The notes under the pieces were generated by a model. It had not been told where the DNA came from. It saw only the letters and a program-made list of their open reading frames with translations, and ran no database searches. The position numbers and the translations under genes are program-made. A stretch of 63,299 bases of DNA, taken from contig JAGBGU010000056.1 in NCBI GenBank assembly GCA_017935785.1, positions 1-63,299 on the forward strand. Reading direction: 5' to 3'. The stretch comes from Bacteroidaceae bacterium. GTDB taxonomy: Bacteria > Bacteroidota > Bacteroidia > Bacteroidales > Bacteroidaceae. Positions within the stretch are counted from its first letter, which is position 1. The number at the start of each line of letters is the position of its first letter. Positions 25,200 through 33,576 of the stretch are shown here, piece after piece.

Positions 25200-26405
25200 T
25201 TATCTTTCTTCCTCGGGATGTGCCAGATAGTAGGCGCGGAGGGCTGTGGAAGTAACCTTGATGAATCCCTTTGCATCCTCGCTGCTCCATGCCTTGGCAG
25301 TCTCGCCATATTCGCCAAGCTTGTTCTTGACCAAATCGTCGGGCGAATCGCAGCCTACGGTCTGGAAGGTATAGGGGCGCAGTTCCAGGGTAACCACTCC
25401 GTTCACATTGCGCTGGCTGCTTTCCAGCATGGCTTCCATGTCGGGCATTACAGGCTCCAGATACTGGCTCTCGTGCAGGAACATTCCATACCAGTTTGAA
25501 ATCTGGTCCTTCCAGTACTGCTGCCACTTGCTAAGGGTATATTTCTCCAGGAAACGGTGGGCAGCGATAATCAGCATGGGGGCGGCAGCCTCGAATCCGA
25601 CACGGCCCTTGATACCGATGATGGTGTCGCCTACATGGCAGTCGCGGCCAATGGCATAGGCTGCCCCTATCTTCTCCACTTCCTGTATGGCGGCAATCTT
25701 GTCTTCAAATTCCACTCCGTTCACGCTGCAGATTTCGCCTTTCTTAAAACCGATGCTCAGTATTTCAGGTTCCTGCTTGGTGGGGTGTTTCAGATAAGCG
25801 CTCTCGGGCAGTCCTTGTGTGCTGTCCAGAATCTCACCACCGCAGATACTGGTTCCCCAGATGCCCACATTATAGCTGTACTTTAGCTTGGTAAAGTCGG
25901 CAAAGTATCCGTTGGCATTCAGATAGTCCACTTCTTCCTGACGGCTCAGGTTGCGGTCGCGGGTCAGCGTGATGATTTCCACTCCGGGAGCCAATACCAG
26001 GAAAGTCATATCAAAACGGATCTGGTCATTGCCGGCACCAGTACTGCCGTGCGCAATGGCATCGGCTCCAATTTCCTTGGCATAGCGCGCAATGGCCATA
26101 GCCTGGAAAATGCGTTCAGAACTTACGCTGATGGGATAACAGTTGTTGCGGAGCACATTGCCGTACACCATATAGCGCAGGCTCTTGTCATAGTATTCCT
26201 TGGTAACGTCCAGGGTTACATACTTTACAGCCCCCAGCTTGTAAGCGTTCTCCTCGTTCTGCTTCAGTTGTTCCTCACTGAAGCCGCCGGTATTGGCGCA
26301 GGCTGCATATACTTCGTAACCCATCTCACGGGTCAGGTACATTACGTTGTAACTGGTGTCCAGTCCGCCACTGAAGGCCACTACCACTTTTTTCTTCTTT
26401 TCCAT
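25200..26405 (-). CDS. argG: Argininosuccinate synthase
   Basis: 401 aa. The ATP-binding PP-loop AFSGGLDTSYN is at residues 10-20; HGSTGAGNDQIRFD and the ELRPYTFQTV segment are family blocks. It joins citrulline and aspartate. Full length. It follows the GNAT gene by 44 bp. Confidence 0.95.
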   Translation of the reverse strand: MEKKKKVVVAFSGGLDTSYNVMYLTREMGYEVYAACANTGGFSEEQLKQNEENAYKLGAVKYVTLDVTKEYYDKSLRYMVYGNVLRNNCYPISVSSERIFQAMAIARYAKEIGADAIAHGSTGAGNDQIRFDMTFLVLAPGVEIITLTRDRNLSRQEEVDYLNANGYFADFTKLKYSYNVGIWGTSICGGEILDSTQGLPESAYLKHPTKQEPEILSIGFKKGEICSVNGVEFEDKIAAIQEVEKIGAAYAIGRDCHVGDTIIGIKGRVGFEAAAPMLIIAAHRFLEKYTLSKWQQYWKDQISNWYGMFLHESQYLEPVMPDMEAMLESSQRNVNGVVTLELRPYTFQTVGCDSPDDLVKNKLGEYGETAKAWSSEDAKGFIKVTSTALRAYYLAHPEEER

Positions 26406-26449
26406 ATCTTTGTTGTCTTTTGTTGTTTTCTTTGTTGATTCAGAGAGGT

Positions 26450-27073
26450 TTATTCCTCTATTTCCCCGTCAATGCGACGGATGCGTTCCAGCACTTCTGC
26501 CGGTATCTTTGCCGGCAAATACTCCTCGGGGTCGTACAGCATACCAGTGCAGATGCAGTACTTCCGGCCGGTCCTGTGCAGCACGTCCACATTACAGCAG
26601 CCCTCGCATCCTTGCCAGAAGGCCTCATCGTCTGTCAGGTCGGCAAACGTAACCGGCTTGTAGCCCAATTGTGTGTTCATGGCCATTACGGCCGCACCAC
26701 TTGTCAATGAGAATATCTTGGCATGGGGCCACCGCTTACGCGCTAGCGTAAAGGTCATGTCCTTGATGCGCTTGGCCAGTCCCATCCCTCTGAAATCGGG
26801 ATGTACAATCAATCCCGACGTGGTCACATACTTTTTGTTGCCCCACGTCTCAATGTAGCTGAATCCGGCAAAGCGGTCACCATCAAGCGCTATGACAGCC
26901 TTGGCTTCCTTTATCTTGGATGCCAGATATTCATGCGTGCGCTTGGCAATACCGGTTCCGCGCACCTTGGCAGCATCCTCAATCGTTTTCAGGATGGTGT
27001 CTACATAGGCTTCATGGCATTCTTCCGCCACCATCACCTGTATGTTATCTCCCATCAATCCTTCCTGTTGCAT
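26450..27073 (-). CDS. GNAT acyltransferase of the arginine operon
   Basis: 207 aa. A GNAT fold with the acyl-CoA loop PDFRGMGLAKRI around residues 92-103. The C-terminal part is unusual: it is cysteine-rich (CEGCCN, then KYCICTG). It starts 2 bp after argR and precedes argG. In Bacteroides the arginine pathway uses N-acylated (succinylated) intermediates but lacks a classical ArgA, so this enzyme is a natural candidate for the first, acyl-CoA:glutamate step. That role is inferred from context. Confidence 0.75.
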   Translation of the reverse strand: MQQEGLMGDNIQVMVAEECHEAYVDTILKTIEDAAKVRGTGIAKRTHEYLASKIKEAKAVIALDGDRFAGFSYIETWGNKKYVTTSGLIVHPDFRGMGLAKRIKDMTFTLARKRWPHAKIFSLTSGAAVMAMNTQLGYKPVTFADLTDDEAFWQGCEGCCNVDVLHRTGRKYCICTGMLYDPEEYLPAKIPAEVLERIRRIDGEIEE

Positions 27074-27075
27074 TT

Positions 27076-27537
27076 TTATCTGATTTGTCTTATTATTTTA
27101 CTGATAATTAGCGCCACTTCCTCACGGTCAGCGTCTTCGGCAAGCACAACGAATATGGTGTCGTCGCCAGCCACGCTGCCTAATAGCAACGGGCTTTTCA
27201 GCGCATCCACCTCCGATGCCACCATGCTGGCATAGCTGGGCGGTGTGTGGATGACCATCATCTGCCCGGAGAACTGAACGCCCCAGCGTCCCTGGTTTAT
27301 TTCCTGTCTCGAGGGAGCGGGCACAAACTGACCATCCTTGGGCAGCGCATATACTGCATGGCCTCCGCGCGTCCGCACCTTGCTTATACGCAACTGTTTG
27401 AGGTCGCGGCTCAATGTGGCTTGTCCGCACGGGAAGCCGGCCTTGTCCATCTCAATGGCCAATTCCTCCTGGCTTTCCACATGCTGCGAACTTATAATCA
27501 TGCGGATTACTTGCTGTCGTGCCTTTTTATCCTGCAT
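27076..27537 (-). CDS. argR: Arginine repressor
   Basis: 153 aa. The N-terminal winged helix contains QEELAIEMDKAGFPCGQATLSRD-like ArgR sequence and the C-terminal hexamerisation/arginine domain carries GSVAGDDTIFVVL. First gene of the arginine/proline run, so likely autoregulatory; ARG-box-like sites lie 90-145 bp upstream of its start. Confidence 0.92.
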   Translation of the reverse strand: MQDKKARQQVIRMIISSQHVESQEELAIEMDKAGFPCGQATLSRDLKQLRISKVRTRGGHAVYALPKDGQFVPAPSRQEINQGRWGVQFSGQMMVIHTPPSYASMVASEVDALKSPLLLGSVAGDDTIFVVLAEDADREEVALIISKIIRQIR

Positions 27538-27557
27538 ATTTTTTCATGTTTTAGCCG

Positions 27558-27565
27558 CAAAGGTA
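27558..27565 (-). promoter_or_regulatory. -7 element of the arginine operon promoter
   Basis: TACCTTTG on the minus strand, 21 bp upstream of the argR start, gives a predicted start of transcription near 27551. No clear TTTG is seen 19-20 bp further upstream, so activity may be weak or need help. Confidence 0.5.
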
Positions 27566-27627
27566 CACATTTTCTATAGATTCTGCACCATTTATACAAT
27601 AAATCCATGCATACATCTGCTTTTTTA

Positions 27628-27680
27628 TGAATATTTATTCAGTAAGGCGCCATTTGTTGAAAGAAAGTGAATAAATAAGA
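27628..27680. promoter_or_regulatory. ARG-box-like operator pair
   Basis: A perfect inverted repeat TGAATATTTATTCA (27628-27641) matches the ARG-box core, and a second half-like site GTGAATAAATAAG follows (about 27667-27679). They lie between divergent argR and the secreted-protein gene. ArgR binding is inferred from the motif and position. Confidence 0.5.
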
Positions 27681-27752
27681 TAGACCCTTTCTTCATTAGT
27701 ATTCCATAAAAAAATCGTATCTTTGCCCATAAATAACCCATTTGGATATAAA

Positions 27753-30074
27753 ATGACACTACCAGGAAAAGCATCTTTATGCAGAATTCTCCTTTTTTTC
27801 AGTATGGCAATATGGTGCATCTTCATGCACGCTTCTGAACAGAATCCAATTACATTGCCAGGAGAAGGCGGCCTAAAAACCGCCATACAATATGACTATT
27901 TCCCCAGTCGGCAACATGCCTTTGTGTGGCGGAACTGGACTTTGGTTCCGGCCGAGAAACTGGCGAAGGTGTTAGGAACAAGCAAAAAGAATGTGACACA
28001 ACTGGCAGAGTCAATGGGACTGAACCGCAAGCAACGCATCGAGACAGAATGGGGAACAAGCCGAGGATACATCACCATCATTCGGCGCAACTGGCACCTG
28101 CTACCCTACGAGCAATTGCTTTTACTGCTAGACATGTCACGCGAAGAGTTGGCCTTTCGTCTTGTTGAGGATGATTTCCTATGGGTAAAACTGGGCAATC
28201 TAAAGCCAAAATGCGAACCGCTTGTATACACCGAACCAGACAAACAGACCCAAGAAAAAGCCGCCCGCTTTGCCCATGACGTACAAAATTATGTCAAGGT
28301 GGCACAATACCCCTCCGAACCCCGTTTTGGTTTTATGCGCAGTTTTGACAAGGTAAAGAAATACAAGAAAAGCGTCACTTCGTTCACAGATTCCGATGGG
28401 TTTGAATTCAGAATGATTTTCCCCTACTTTACGGATTACGGAGACCCATTACTCGACAAAAGACTCTCTTCTTATCCCGAGGAACTTTTCCGCCAATTGT
28501 CCGAAGTGGGGGTAAACGGGATATGGCTCCATTCGGTACTACGCACAATGGTACAGCCCGACAGTCTTTTCCCTGGCGACCGGCTGGCATACAAACGTGT
28601 TGAAGGCCTGAAACGTCTTGTAGACCGGGCAGCCAAGTATGGTGTTAAGGTCTATCTATATCTGAACGAGCCACGAGCCATGGACACATCCTATTTTAAT
28701 GGTAATACTGCTCGCATGGCTTTGGCCGGGCCTGAAGTAGGCGGACTGCGTCCCTTCTGTACTTCACAGCCTGAAGTAAGAAAGTGGGTTTCAAATTCAA
28801 TGGAACAGCTTTTTAGTCAGGTAAAGGGATTAGGAGGAGTGTTCACCATAACCGCTTCGGAGAACTTTACTTATTGTGGTTCGCGTGGAGGCGCCCACCA
28901 ACATTGTCCTCTGTGCCGCAAACGTGATTTTGCCTCATTGGCCATTGAATTGAACAAAGCTATTGAAGAAGGTGTCCACCGGGGAAATCCCGAAGCAAAG
29001 GTTATAGTATGGGACTGGGGATGGCCTGACGACCAGTGTGAGCGCATCATTACCCAACTTCCCAAAAGTTGCTGGTTCATGTCTGTCAGCGAATGGTCTC
29101 TTCCGATTGAGCGTGGAGGTGTAGCATCGCAAATAGGCGAATACTCCATTTCTGCCGTCGGGCCGGGGCCAAGGGCTCTGCGCCACTGGGCCATTGCCCG
29201 CCAAGCTGGATTGCGCACCGTGGCAAAGGTGCAGGTAAATGCCAGTTGGGAAATGGCTGTTGTACCTTCCGTACCTGTTCTGAATCTGGTGGCAGAGCAC
29301 GCACAAAATCTTTCGGACCAGCACATACAAGGCATCATGCTAAGTTGGTCTTTAGGCGGCTTCCCTTCGGAGAACCTGAAACTCTTTCAGAATTTCCGTT
29401 CGGGAGACCATGCAGAAAACGCACTTCAGCGCTTGGCCGTTTCGGAATACGGGGAAAAGGCTGCACCGGTAGTCAGGAAAGCATGGCGTTTGTGTTCCGA
29501 ATCGTATCGACAATACCCCTACCATATACAGATGGTCTACAATGGGCCTCAGCACATGGGACCCTCCAATCCCATACTGACCCAGCCCTCTGGCTATGCA
29601 GCCACTATGGTAGGACTTCCATACGATCATCTGGACGCTTGGCGTGCAGTCTACCCCACTGATATTTGGTTGCAACAGATGGATCGTTGCGCCCAAGGTT
29701 TTCAAGACGGAGCTAAGCTTTTGGAAGGAGTCAGAGATAGCGTTCCAGAACAGTTACGTTATGTATTGGAAAACGAAATCAGACGGATGAAAACCGTGTA
29801 TATCCACTTGAAATCGGGAGCAGAACAAGGACGTTTTATTGATGCCCGCAACCGGTTAGCCGAAGCAAAAACGGAAGCAGCACGTCAGGAATGCAGGAAC
29901 AGTATGAAAAATGCACTCAAAGCAGAGCGTGACCTTATCATCCAAATGCTCCCGCTTGCCTGCGAAGATTCCTCCATCGCCTACGAATCGTCCAACCAAT
30001 ATTTCTATGTCCCGGCAGACTTGGTAGAAGCCTTGGCCAGCATTGCCTATGCCGAACGTAAAATGATGCAGTAA
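27753..30074 (+). CDS. Large secreted protein with TIM-barrel-like (glycosidase-like) body
   Basis: 773 aa. I place the start at 27753, since an earlier in-frame ATG overlaps the -7 box TATCTTTG (27718-27725). A signal peptide ends near residue 28. Residues about 50-160 hold two copies of a segment of the form RNWxLxPxExLxxLLxxSxxxL, resembling short helix-turn-helix units. The body has barrel-strand patterns (KVYLYLNEPR, VIVWDWGW, GIMLSWSLGG) and a TASENFTYC loop with a CPLC pair. I think it is a glycoside hydrolase but cannot name the family. Confidence 0.6.
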   Translation: MTLPGKASLCRILLFFSMAIWCIFMHASEQNPITLPGEGGLKTAIQYDYFPSRQHAFVWRNWTLVPAEKLAKVLGTSKKNVTQLAESMGLNRKQRIETEWGTSRGYITIIRRNWHLLPYEQLLLLLDMSREELAFRLVEDDFLWVKLGNLKPKCEPLVYTEPDKQTQEKAARFAHDVQNYVKVAQYPSEPRFGFMRSFDKVKKYKKSVTSFTDSDGFEFRMIFPYFTDYGDPLLDKRLSSYPEELFRQLSEVGVNGIWLHSVLRTMVQPDSLFPGDRLAYKRVEGLKRLVDRAAKYGVKVYLYLNEPRAMDTSYFNGNTARMALAGPEVGGLRPFCTSQPEVRKWVSNSMEQLFSQVKGLGGVFTITASENFTYCGSRGGAHQHCPLCRKRDFASLAIELNKAIEEGVHRGNPEAKVIVWDWGWPDDQCERIITQLPKSCWFMSVSEWSLPIERGGVASQIGEYSISAVGPGPRALRHWAIARQAGLRTVAKVQVNASWEMAVVPSVPVLNLVAEHAQNLSDQHIQGIMLSWSLGGFPSENLKLFQNFRSGDHAENALQRLAVSEYGEKAAPVVRKAWRLCSESYRQYPYHIQMVYNGPQHMGPSNPILTQPSGYAATMVGLPYDHLDAWRAVYPTDIWLQQMDRCAQGFQDGAKLLEGVRDSVPEQLRYVLENEIRRMKTVYIHLKSGAEQGRFIDARNRLAEAKTEAARQECRNSMKNALKAERDLIIQMLPLACEDSSIAYESSNQYFYVPADLVEALASIAYAERKMMQ

Positions 30075-30078
30075 CACA

Positions 30079-30115
30079 TCCCTCGGGAGGGAATAAAAAT
30101 TTCCTCGGGAGGAAA
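30079..30115. terminator. Two tandem short hairpins sharing one core
   Basis: TCCCT-CGGG-AGGGA (30079-30092) and TTTCCT-CGGG-AGGAAA (30100-30115), both built on CCTCGGGAGG, follow the stop at 30074. Neither has a following T-run. They may end the transcript or bind a factor. Confidence 0.5.
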
Positions 30116-30175
30116 AACAGGGCATGTATAAAAAACGAATTCAAGACGTATCGTTATACATAATTCCGCATCAAC

Positions 30176-30240
30176 CGCCAAATAGGACAATTTACCCTAT
30201 TTTAAGGCTATTGGCGTTCCGCAAAATAGTATGACCTTTG
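30176..30240 (+). promoter_or_regulatory. Nested inverted repeat and promoter before the phosphoesterase gene
   Basis: CGCCAAATAG (30176-30185) faces CTATTGGCG (30208-30216) with one bulged A, and inside it AATAGG (30181-30186) faces CCTATT (30196-30201). A -7-like element ending CCTTTG (to 30240) lies only 5 bp from the ATG at 30245, so the mRNA may be nearly leaderless. The repeat is placed as an operator would be. Confidence 0.4.
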
Positions 30241-30244
30241 CGGC

Positions 30245-31069
30245 ATGAAAAGAAACGGGCGGTTATACAATGTCTGGAGCTATATGCTCCTCTTCATCAT
30301 TATGGGGTTGCAGGGATGCGAAATGTTTGAGGCGCATCCTTATGACACATTGGTACGGGGAGAAAAGGGGCTGAACGAGAAGAACATCAAGCGTATCGAA
30401 GAATCTTTGACAGGAAAGGATACCATCCGCTTCGCCTTCATCAGCGACACCCAACGGTGGTACGACGAAACGGAAGATTTTGTACGGAGCATAAACAAGC
30501 GTACGGACATTGACTTTGTTCTGCACGGAGGCGACCTTTCCGACTTTGGAGCCACGCACGAGTTTATCCTTCAGCGCGACATTCTGCTGGGGCTGCGCAT
30601 GCCTTGGGTTGCCTTACTGGGCAACCACGACTGCCTGGGCACAGGAGAGGATGTTTTCAAGGAAATCTTCGGACGCTCCAACTTCAGTTTCGTGGCGGGG
30701 AAGGTGCTGTTTGTCTGCCTGAACACCAATTGTATGGAATACGACTATTCCGAGCCCGTACCCGATTTCGGGTTCATTGAGGAACTGATTAAGAATATTC
30801 CTCCAGAAGTGGAACGGACAGTTGTGGCCATGCACGTTCCGCCTTTTGATTTGGAGTTTAACAACAATGTGGCCAGTGTGTTCCAGCTCTATCTTCGCCA
30901 GTTTCCCGGCCTGCAATGCTGTATCTACGGCCATGGCCACCGCTACGCCACGGACGACCTTTTCGGCGACAGCATCCTTTACCACCAGACGCCCTGTGCC
31001 AAGAAGCGCGGTTATGTAGAATTTACCCTAACGCCAAACGGATATGAGCAACAGCTGGTCAATTACTAA
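30245..31069 (+). CDS. Calcineurin-like metallophosphoesterase lipoprotein
   Basis: 274 aa with a lipoprotein signal (MGLQGC). Metal-binding blocks in order: ISDTQ, GGDLSD, GNHD, a late histidine in MHVPP and GHGH near the end. These five blocks define the fold with a two-metal site. Substrate unknown. The stop lies 26 bp inside the next gene, so the two are translated together. Surface or periplasmic location is inferred from the lipobox. Confidence 0.85.
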   Translation: MKRNGRLYNVWSYMLLFIIMGLQGCEMFEAHPYDTLVRGEKGLNEKNIKRIEESLTGKDTIRFAFISDTQRWYDETEDFVRSINKRTDIDFVLHGGDLSDFGATHEFILQRDILLGLRMPWVALLGNHDCLGTGEDVFKEIFGRSNFSFVAGKVLFVCLNTNCMEYDYSEPVPDFGFIEELIKNIPPEVERTVVAMHVPPFDLEFNNNVASVFQLYLRQFPGLQCCIYGHGHRYATDDLFGDSILYHQTPCAKKRGYVEFTLTPNGYEQQLVNY

Positions 31070-31727
31070 CTTCTGTCAGACATGGAACCGGCTGTTCTGC
31101 CTGAGCTTATTTGTCGCATTGTCCGTCTGCATCCACGCTAATACACAAGACAGCACGACAATGTACAGCAGATACTCCCGACGGGTTTACCGCTACCATA
31201 AGGCATGGAACCGCATTATCCCCACCTATTCCAAGGTACAATATGCCGGCGGAATGGGGCTTATGAGCATAGGGATGGGATGGGATTACGGAAAACGCAG
31301 CCAATGGGAAACCGAAATGTTCCTGGGTTTTATCCCTCGTTATTCTTCAGATGAGGCCAAGGCCACCTTTACCCTTAAACAGAACTTTATCCCCTGGAAC
31401 ACACCGTTGGGCAAAGTGGTTCATGTACAGCCACTAACCTGCTCTTTCTATATGAACACAATCTTCAACGATGAATTCTGGACACAAGAACCCGACCGCT
31501 ACCCCACCGGATATTACGGATTCTCCACCCGCATCCGCATGAATCTCGCCATAGGCCAGCGCATACAATTCCGCATACCCCATGACAAACGGCATTTTTC
31601 CAAAAGCATCTCCTTCTATTATGAGTTGAGCACATGCGACCTCTACCTCATCAGCGCCGCCACAAATCATCTGAAACCCATAGATTTTCTCCGCCTGTCA
31701 TTCGGCATTAAGAGTGACATTTTCTGA
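31044..31727 (+). CDS. Exported protein of unknown function
   Basis: 227 aa. I do not recognise the family. The start overlaps the phosphoesterase stop by 26 bp; residues about 18-32 are a signal-type hydrophobic stretch. The mature part is aromatic-rich and could form beta-strands (GMGLMSIGMGWDYGKR, then LRLSFGIKSDIF at the end), consistent with a small outer-membrane barrel. The coupling to the phosphoesterase suggests a shared pathway. Confidence 0.6.
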   Translation: MSNSWSITNFCQTWNRLFCLSLFVALSVCIHANTQDSTTMYSRYSRRVYRYHKAWNRIIPTYSKVQYAGGMGLMSIGMGWDYGKRSQWETEMFLGFIPRYSSDEAKATFTLKQNFIPWNTPLGKVVHVQPLTCSFYMNTIFNDEFWTQEPDRYPTGYYGFSTRIRMNLAIGQRIQFRIPHDKRHFSKSISFYYELSTCDLYLISAATNHLKPIDFLRLSFGIKSDIF

Positions 31728-31936
31728 ATCTTACGCTCTGCGACAGGGATCTGGGCACAATCAGACCTACGGGCATTAATTTTGTAGACACAAAGATAGA
31801 CAAATAATCTGGGAAATGGGCACATTAGAGAATAATTGTTGATTTTCAGGATTAAAAAACATTAAAAGTGTTAAACGCACCCTTTCCCTTTGTTAAATCT
31901 GTAGTTTGGGAATGCAAAAAAATGTTCTCATACAAA

Positions 31937-31964
31937 TTTGCCATCAAGATTTTGATTATTTTTG
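31937..31964 (+). promoter_or_regulatory. Putative promoter of the lipocalin gene
   Basis: TTTG (31937-31940) and TATTTTTG (31957-31964) are separated by 16 bp, shorter than the usual 19-20. Transcription would begin near 31971, leaving about 26 nt of leader. The rest of the 269-bp gap from 31728 shows nothing else I can support. Confidence 0.4.
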
Positions 31965-31996
31965 CACCAGAGTTATTAATCATAAACACCACTGAC

Positions 31997-32500
31997 ATGA
32001 AAAAAACTGCATTCTTTACCATGCTGGTGCTGCTTCTGACTGGCTGTAGCAGCGCACTGACTGTTGACAACACACCGATTAAGGCTCTCAATCTTAACCG
32101 CTACCTTGGCGAATGGTATGAAATAGCCCGTTTCGACCACCGGTTTGAACGTGGCATGGAACAAACCAAGGCCGTATACTCACTTAATGCCGACGGTACC
32201 ATAAACGTGACTAATTCCGGTATAAAATCCGGAAAACCCAAAGTGGCAAAAGGGAAGGCCAAACTTACAAAGACACCGGCCCTGTTGCGTGTATCGTTTT
32301 TCGGACCGTTCTATGCCGACTACCGCATAATGTTGCTTGACAAAGACTACCGTTACGCACTCATTGGCAGCGGAAGCGATGATTACCTGTGGATTCTTTC
32401 CCGCTCACCACAACTTACAGAAAACCAACGGAAGACAATACTTAACGAAGCCCGCCGCAGAGGCTATGACATCAGCAAACTCATCTGGGTCAGCCATTAA
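31997..32500 (+). CDS. blc: Lipocalin lipoprotein (Blc family)
   Basis: 167 aa. The ATG at 31997 gives a lipobox (LLTGC). The lipocalin signature LGEWYEIARFDHRFERG lies near residues 36-52, followed by the short beta-barrel and the C-terminal helix. Bacterial lipocalins bind fatty acids or lysophospholipids at the outer membrane. Single gene with its own promoter. Confidence 0.9.
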   Translation: MKKTAFFTMLVLLLTGCSSALTVDNTPIKALNLNRYLGEWYEIARFDHRFERGMEQTKAVYSLNADGTINVTNSGIKSGKPKVAKGKAKLTKTPALLRVSFFGPFYADYRIMLLDKDYRYALIGSGSDDYLWILSRSPQLTENQRKTILNEARRRGYDISKLIWVSH

Positions 32501-32541
32501 ATTTGTCGAAAAAGAGGAAATTATTGTTGTTTGGATATTAC

Positions 32542-32591
32542 AACCTGTTGGCGGAATTAATATAGTGCGTCTTTGATCCTGCCAACAGGTT
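32542..32591. terminator. Hairpin between converging genes
   Basis: AACCTGTTGGC (32542-32552) and its exact complement (32581-32591) are separated by 28 nt. It stands between the lipocalin gene and the converging lipoprotein gene. There is no strong T-run, so it may be a shared terminator or only a structured spacer. Confidence 0.5.
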
Positions 32592-32642
32592 CTAACACGA
32601 TCAAATATACCTGTTACTTGACTATATTATTACCAGACCTGG

Positions 32643-33566
32643 CTACCGGCTAAGCCTACCCTTTAAGGAGAAGTCCTTTACCTGAAGGATACAATCGAAG
32701 GTGCCCGGCACTTCCCATCCAAAGTTCATGCTGGTAAAGGCAAAGTCTTCCGCATCGGAATCGGCAAAAAGTCCCTGAGACTTGAAGTATGCAAGTGCTT
32801 CGGACAGCGTTTCATGAACATCCACCCGTGCCCTATGCCACTCCTTGTCTGCAAAATCCACACCTTTACCGAAGAAACATTCGCTGGGACGGCAGTAGAT
32901 ATAGGTCTGCGTACCCTTGTCAAGATGCGACATCACCCTCGGGAGCATACCGCCCGGTTCACGGTTGTCATAAAGTCCCACGCCCAACCACATGCCTTTT
33001 CTGTAGTCCTCAGACTGCGGATTATTGTTGGACAGATGGAAATAGCCCAATGCCTGGGCGGCATGAACTGCAGGGTTATAGGCTTCCCCCATCCTGTTTT
33101 CGCATTTAAGAATACGCATACTGTATGTCAGTTGCAGCCCCTCATAATTATCCAAAGGGACAAAAGGCAAATCGGTTTCCACCAAAATATGCGCCCAGGG
33201 CTCATCGGAGCTACGTGGATGCAGATACTCCTTGGAGGCATCCAGAGCCATGGTAAGAACTCCGTCTGCATTGCGTGCCATAACCAGTGACTCGCTTGCA
33301 TACTCCACCCCATATTGCGTTTCTGCATGTTGTGCCCCCCTCATATCGTGCCGACAGCTCCATTGGCACAGCCGCCATGACGGTTCACCACCGACAGTTC
33401 CGAAATAAAACGTATCCACCGGCACGCCCTTACCGTTCTCGGCCTTGGGAGCCAGGAGTACAACTCCTTGTCCGAGTGAAGGATCAGGCAGAATCTCAAC
33501 GGGAGTGTTGCATCCGCCCAAACACCATATTACGGCCAACAGGCACACAACTGATATCTGTTTCAT
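32643..33566 (-). CDS. Lipoprotein of unknown function, downstream of the CotH gene
   Basis: 307 aa with a lipobox (CLGGC). I do not recognise the family. The mature part is rich in aromatic and beta-type segments (ALGYFHLSNNN, GMWLGVGLYDNREPGG, TYIYCRPSECFFGKG), which would suit a jelly-roll carbohydrate-binding fold. It lies 10 bp after the CotH gene and is surely in the same transcript. Possibly a surface polysaccharide-binding partner. Confidence 0.55.
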   Translation of the reverse strand: MKQISVVCLLAVIWCLGGCNTPVEILPDPSLGQGVVLLAPKAENGKGVPVDTFYFGTVGGEPSWRLCQWSCRHDMRGAQHAETQYGVEYASESLVMARNADGVLTMALDASKEYLHPRSSDEPWAHILVETDLPFVPLDNYEGLQLTYSMRILKCENRMGEAYNPAVHAAQALGYFHLSNNNPQSEDYRKGMWLGVGLYDNREPGGMLPRVMSHLDKGTQTYIYCRPSECFFGKGVDFADKEWHRARVDVHETLSEALAYFKSQGLFADSDAEDFAFTSMNFGWEVPGTFDCILQVKDFSLKGRLSR

Positions 33567-33576
33567 CTTTCTGCTA

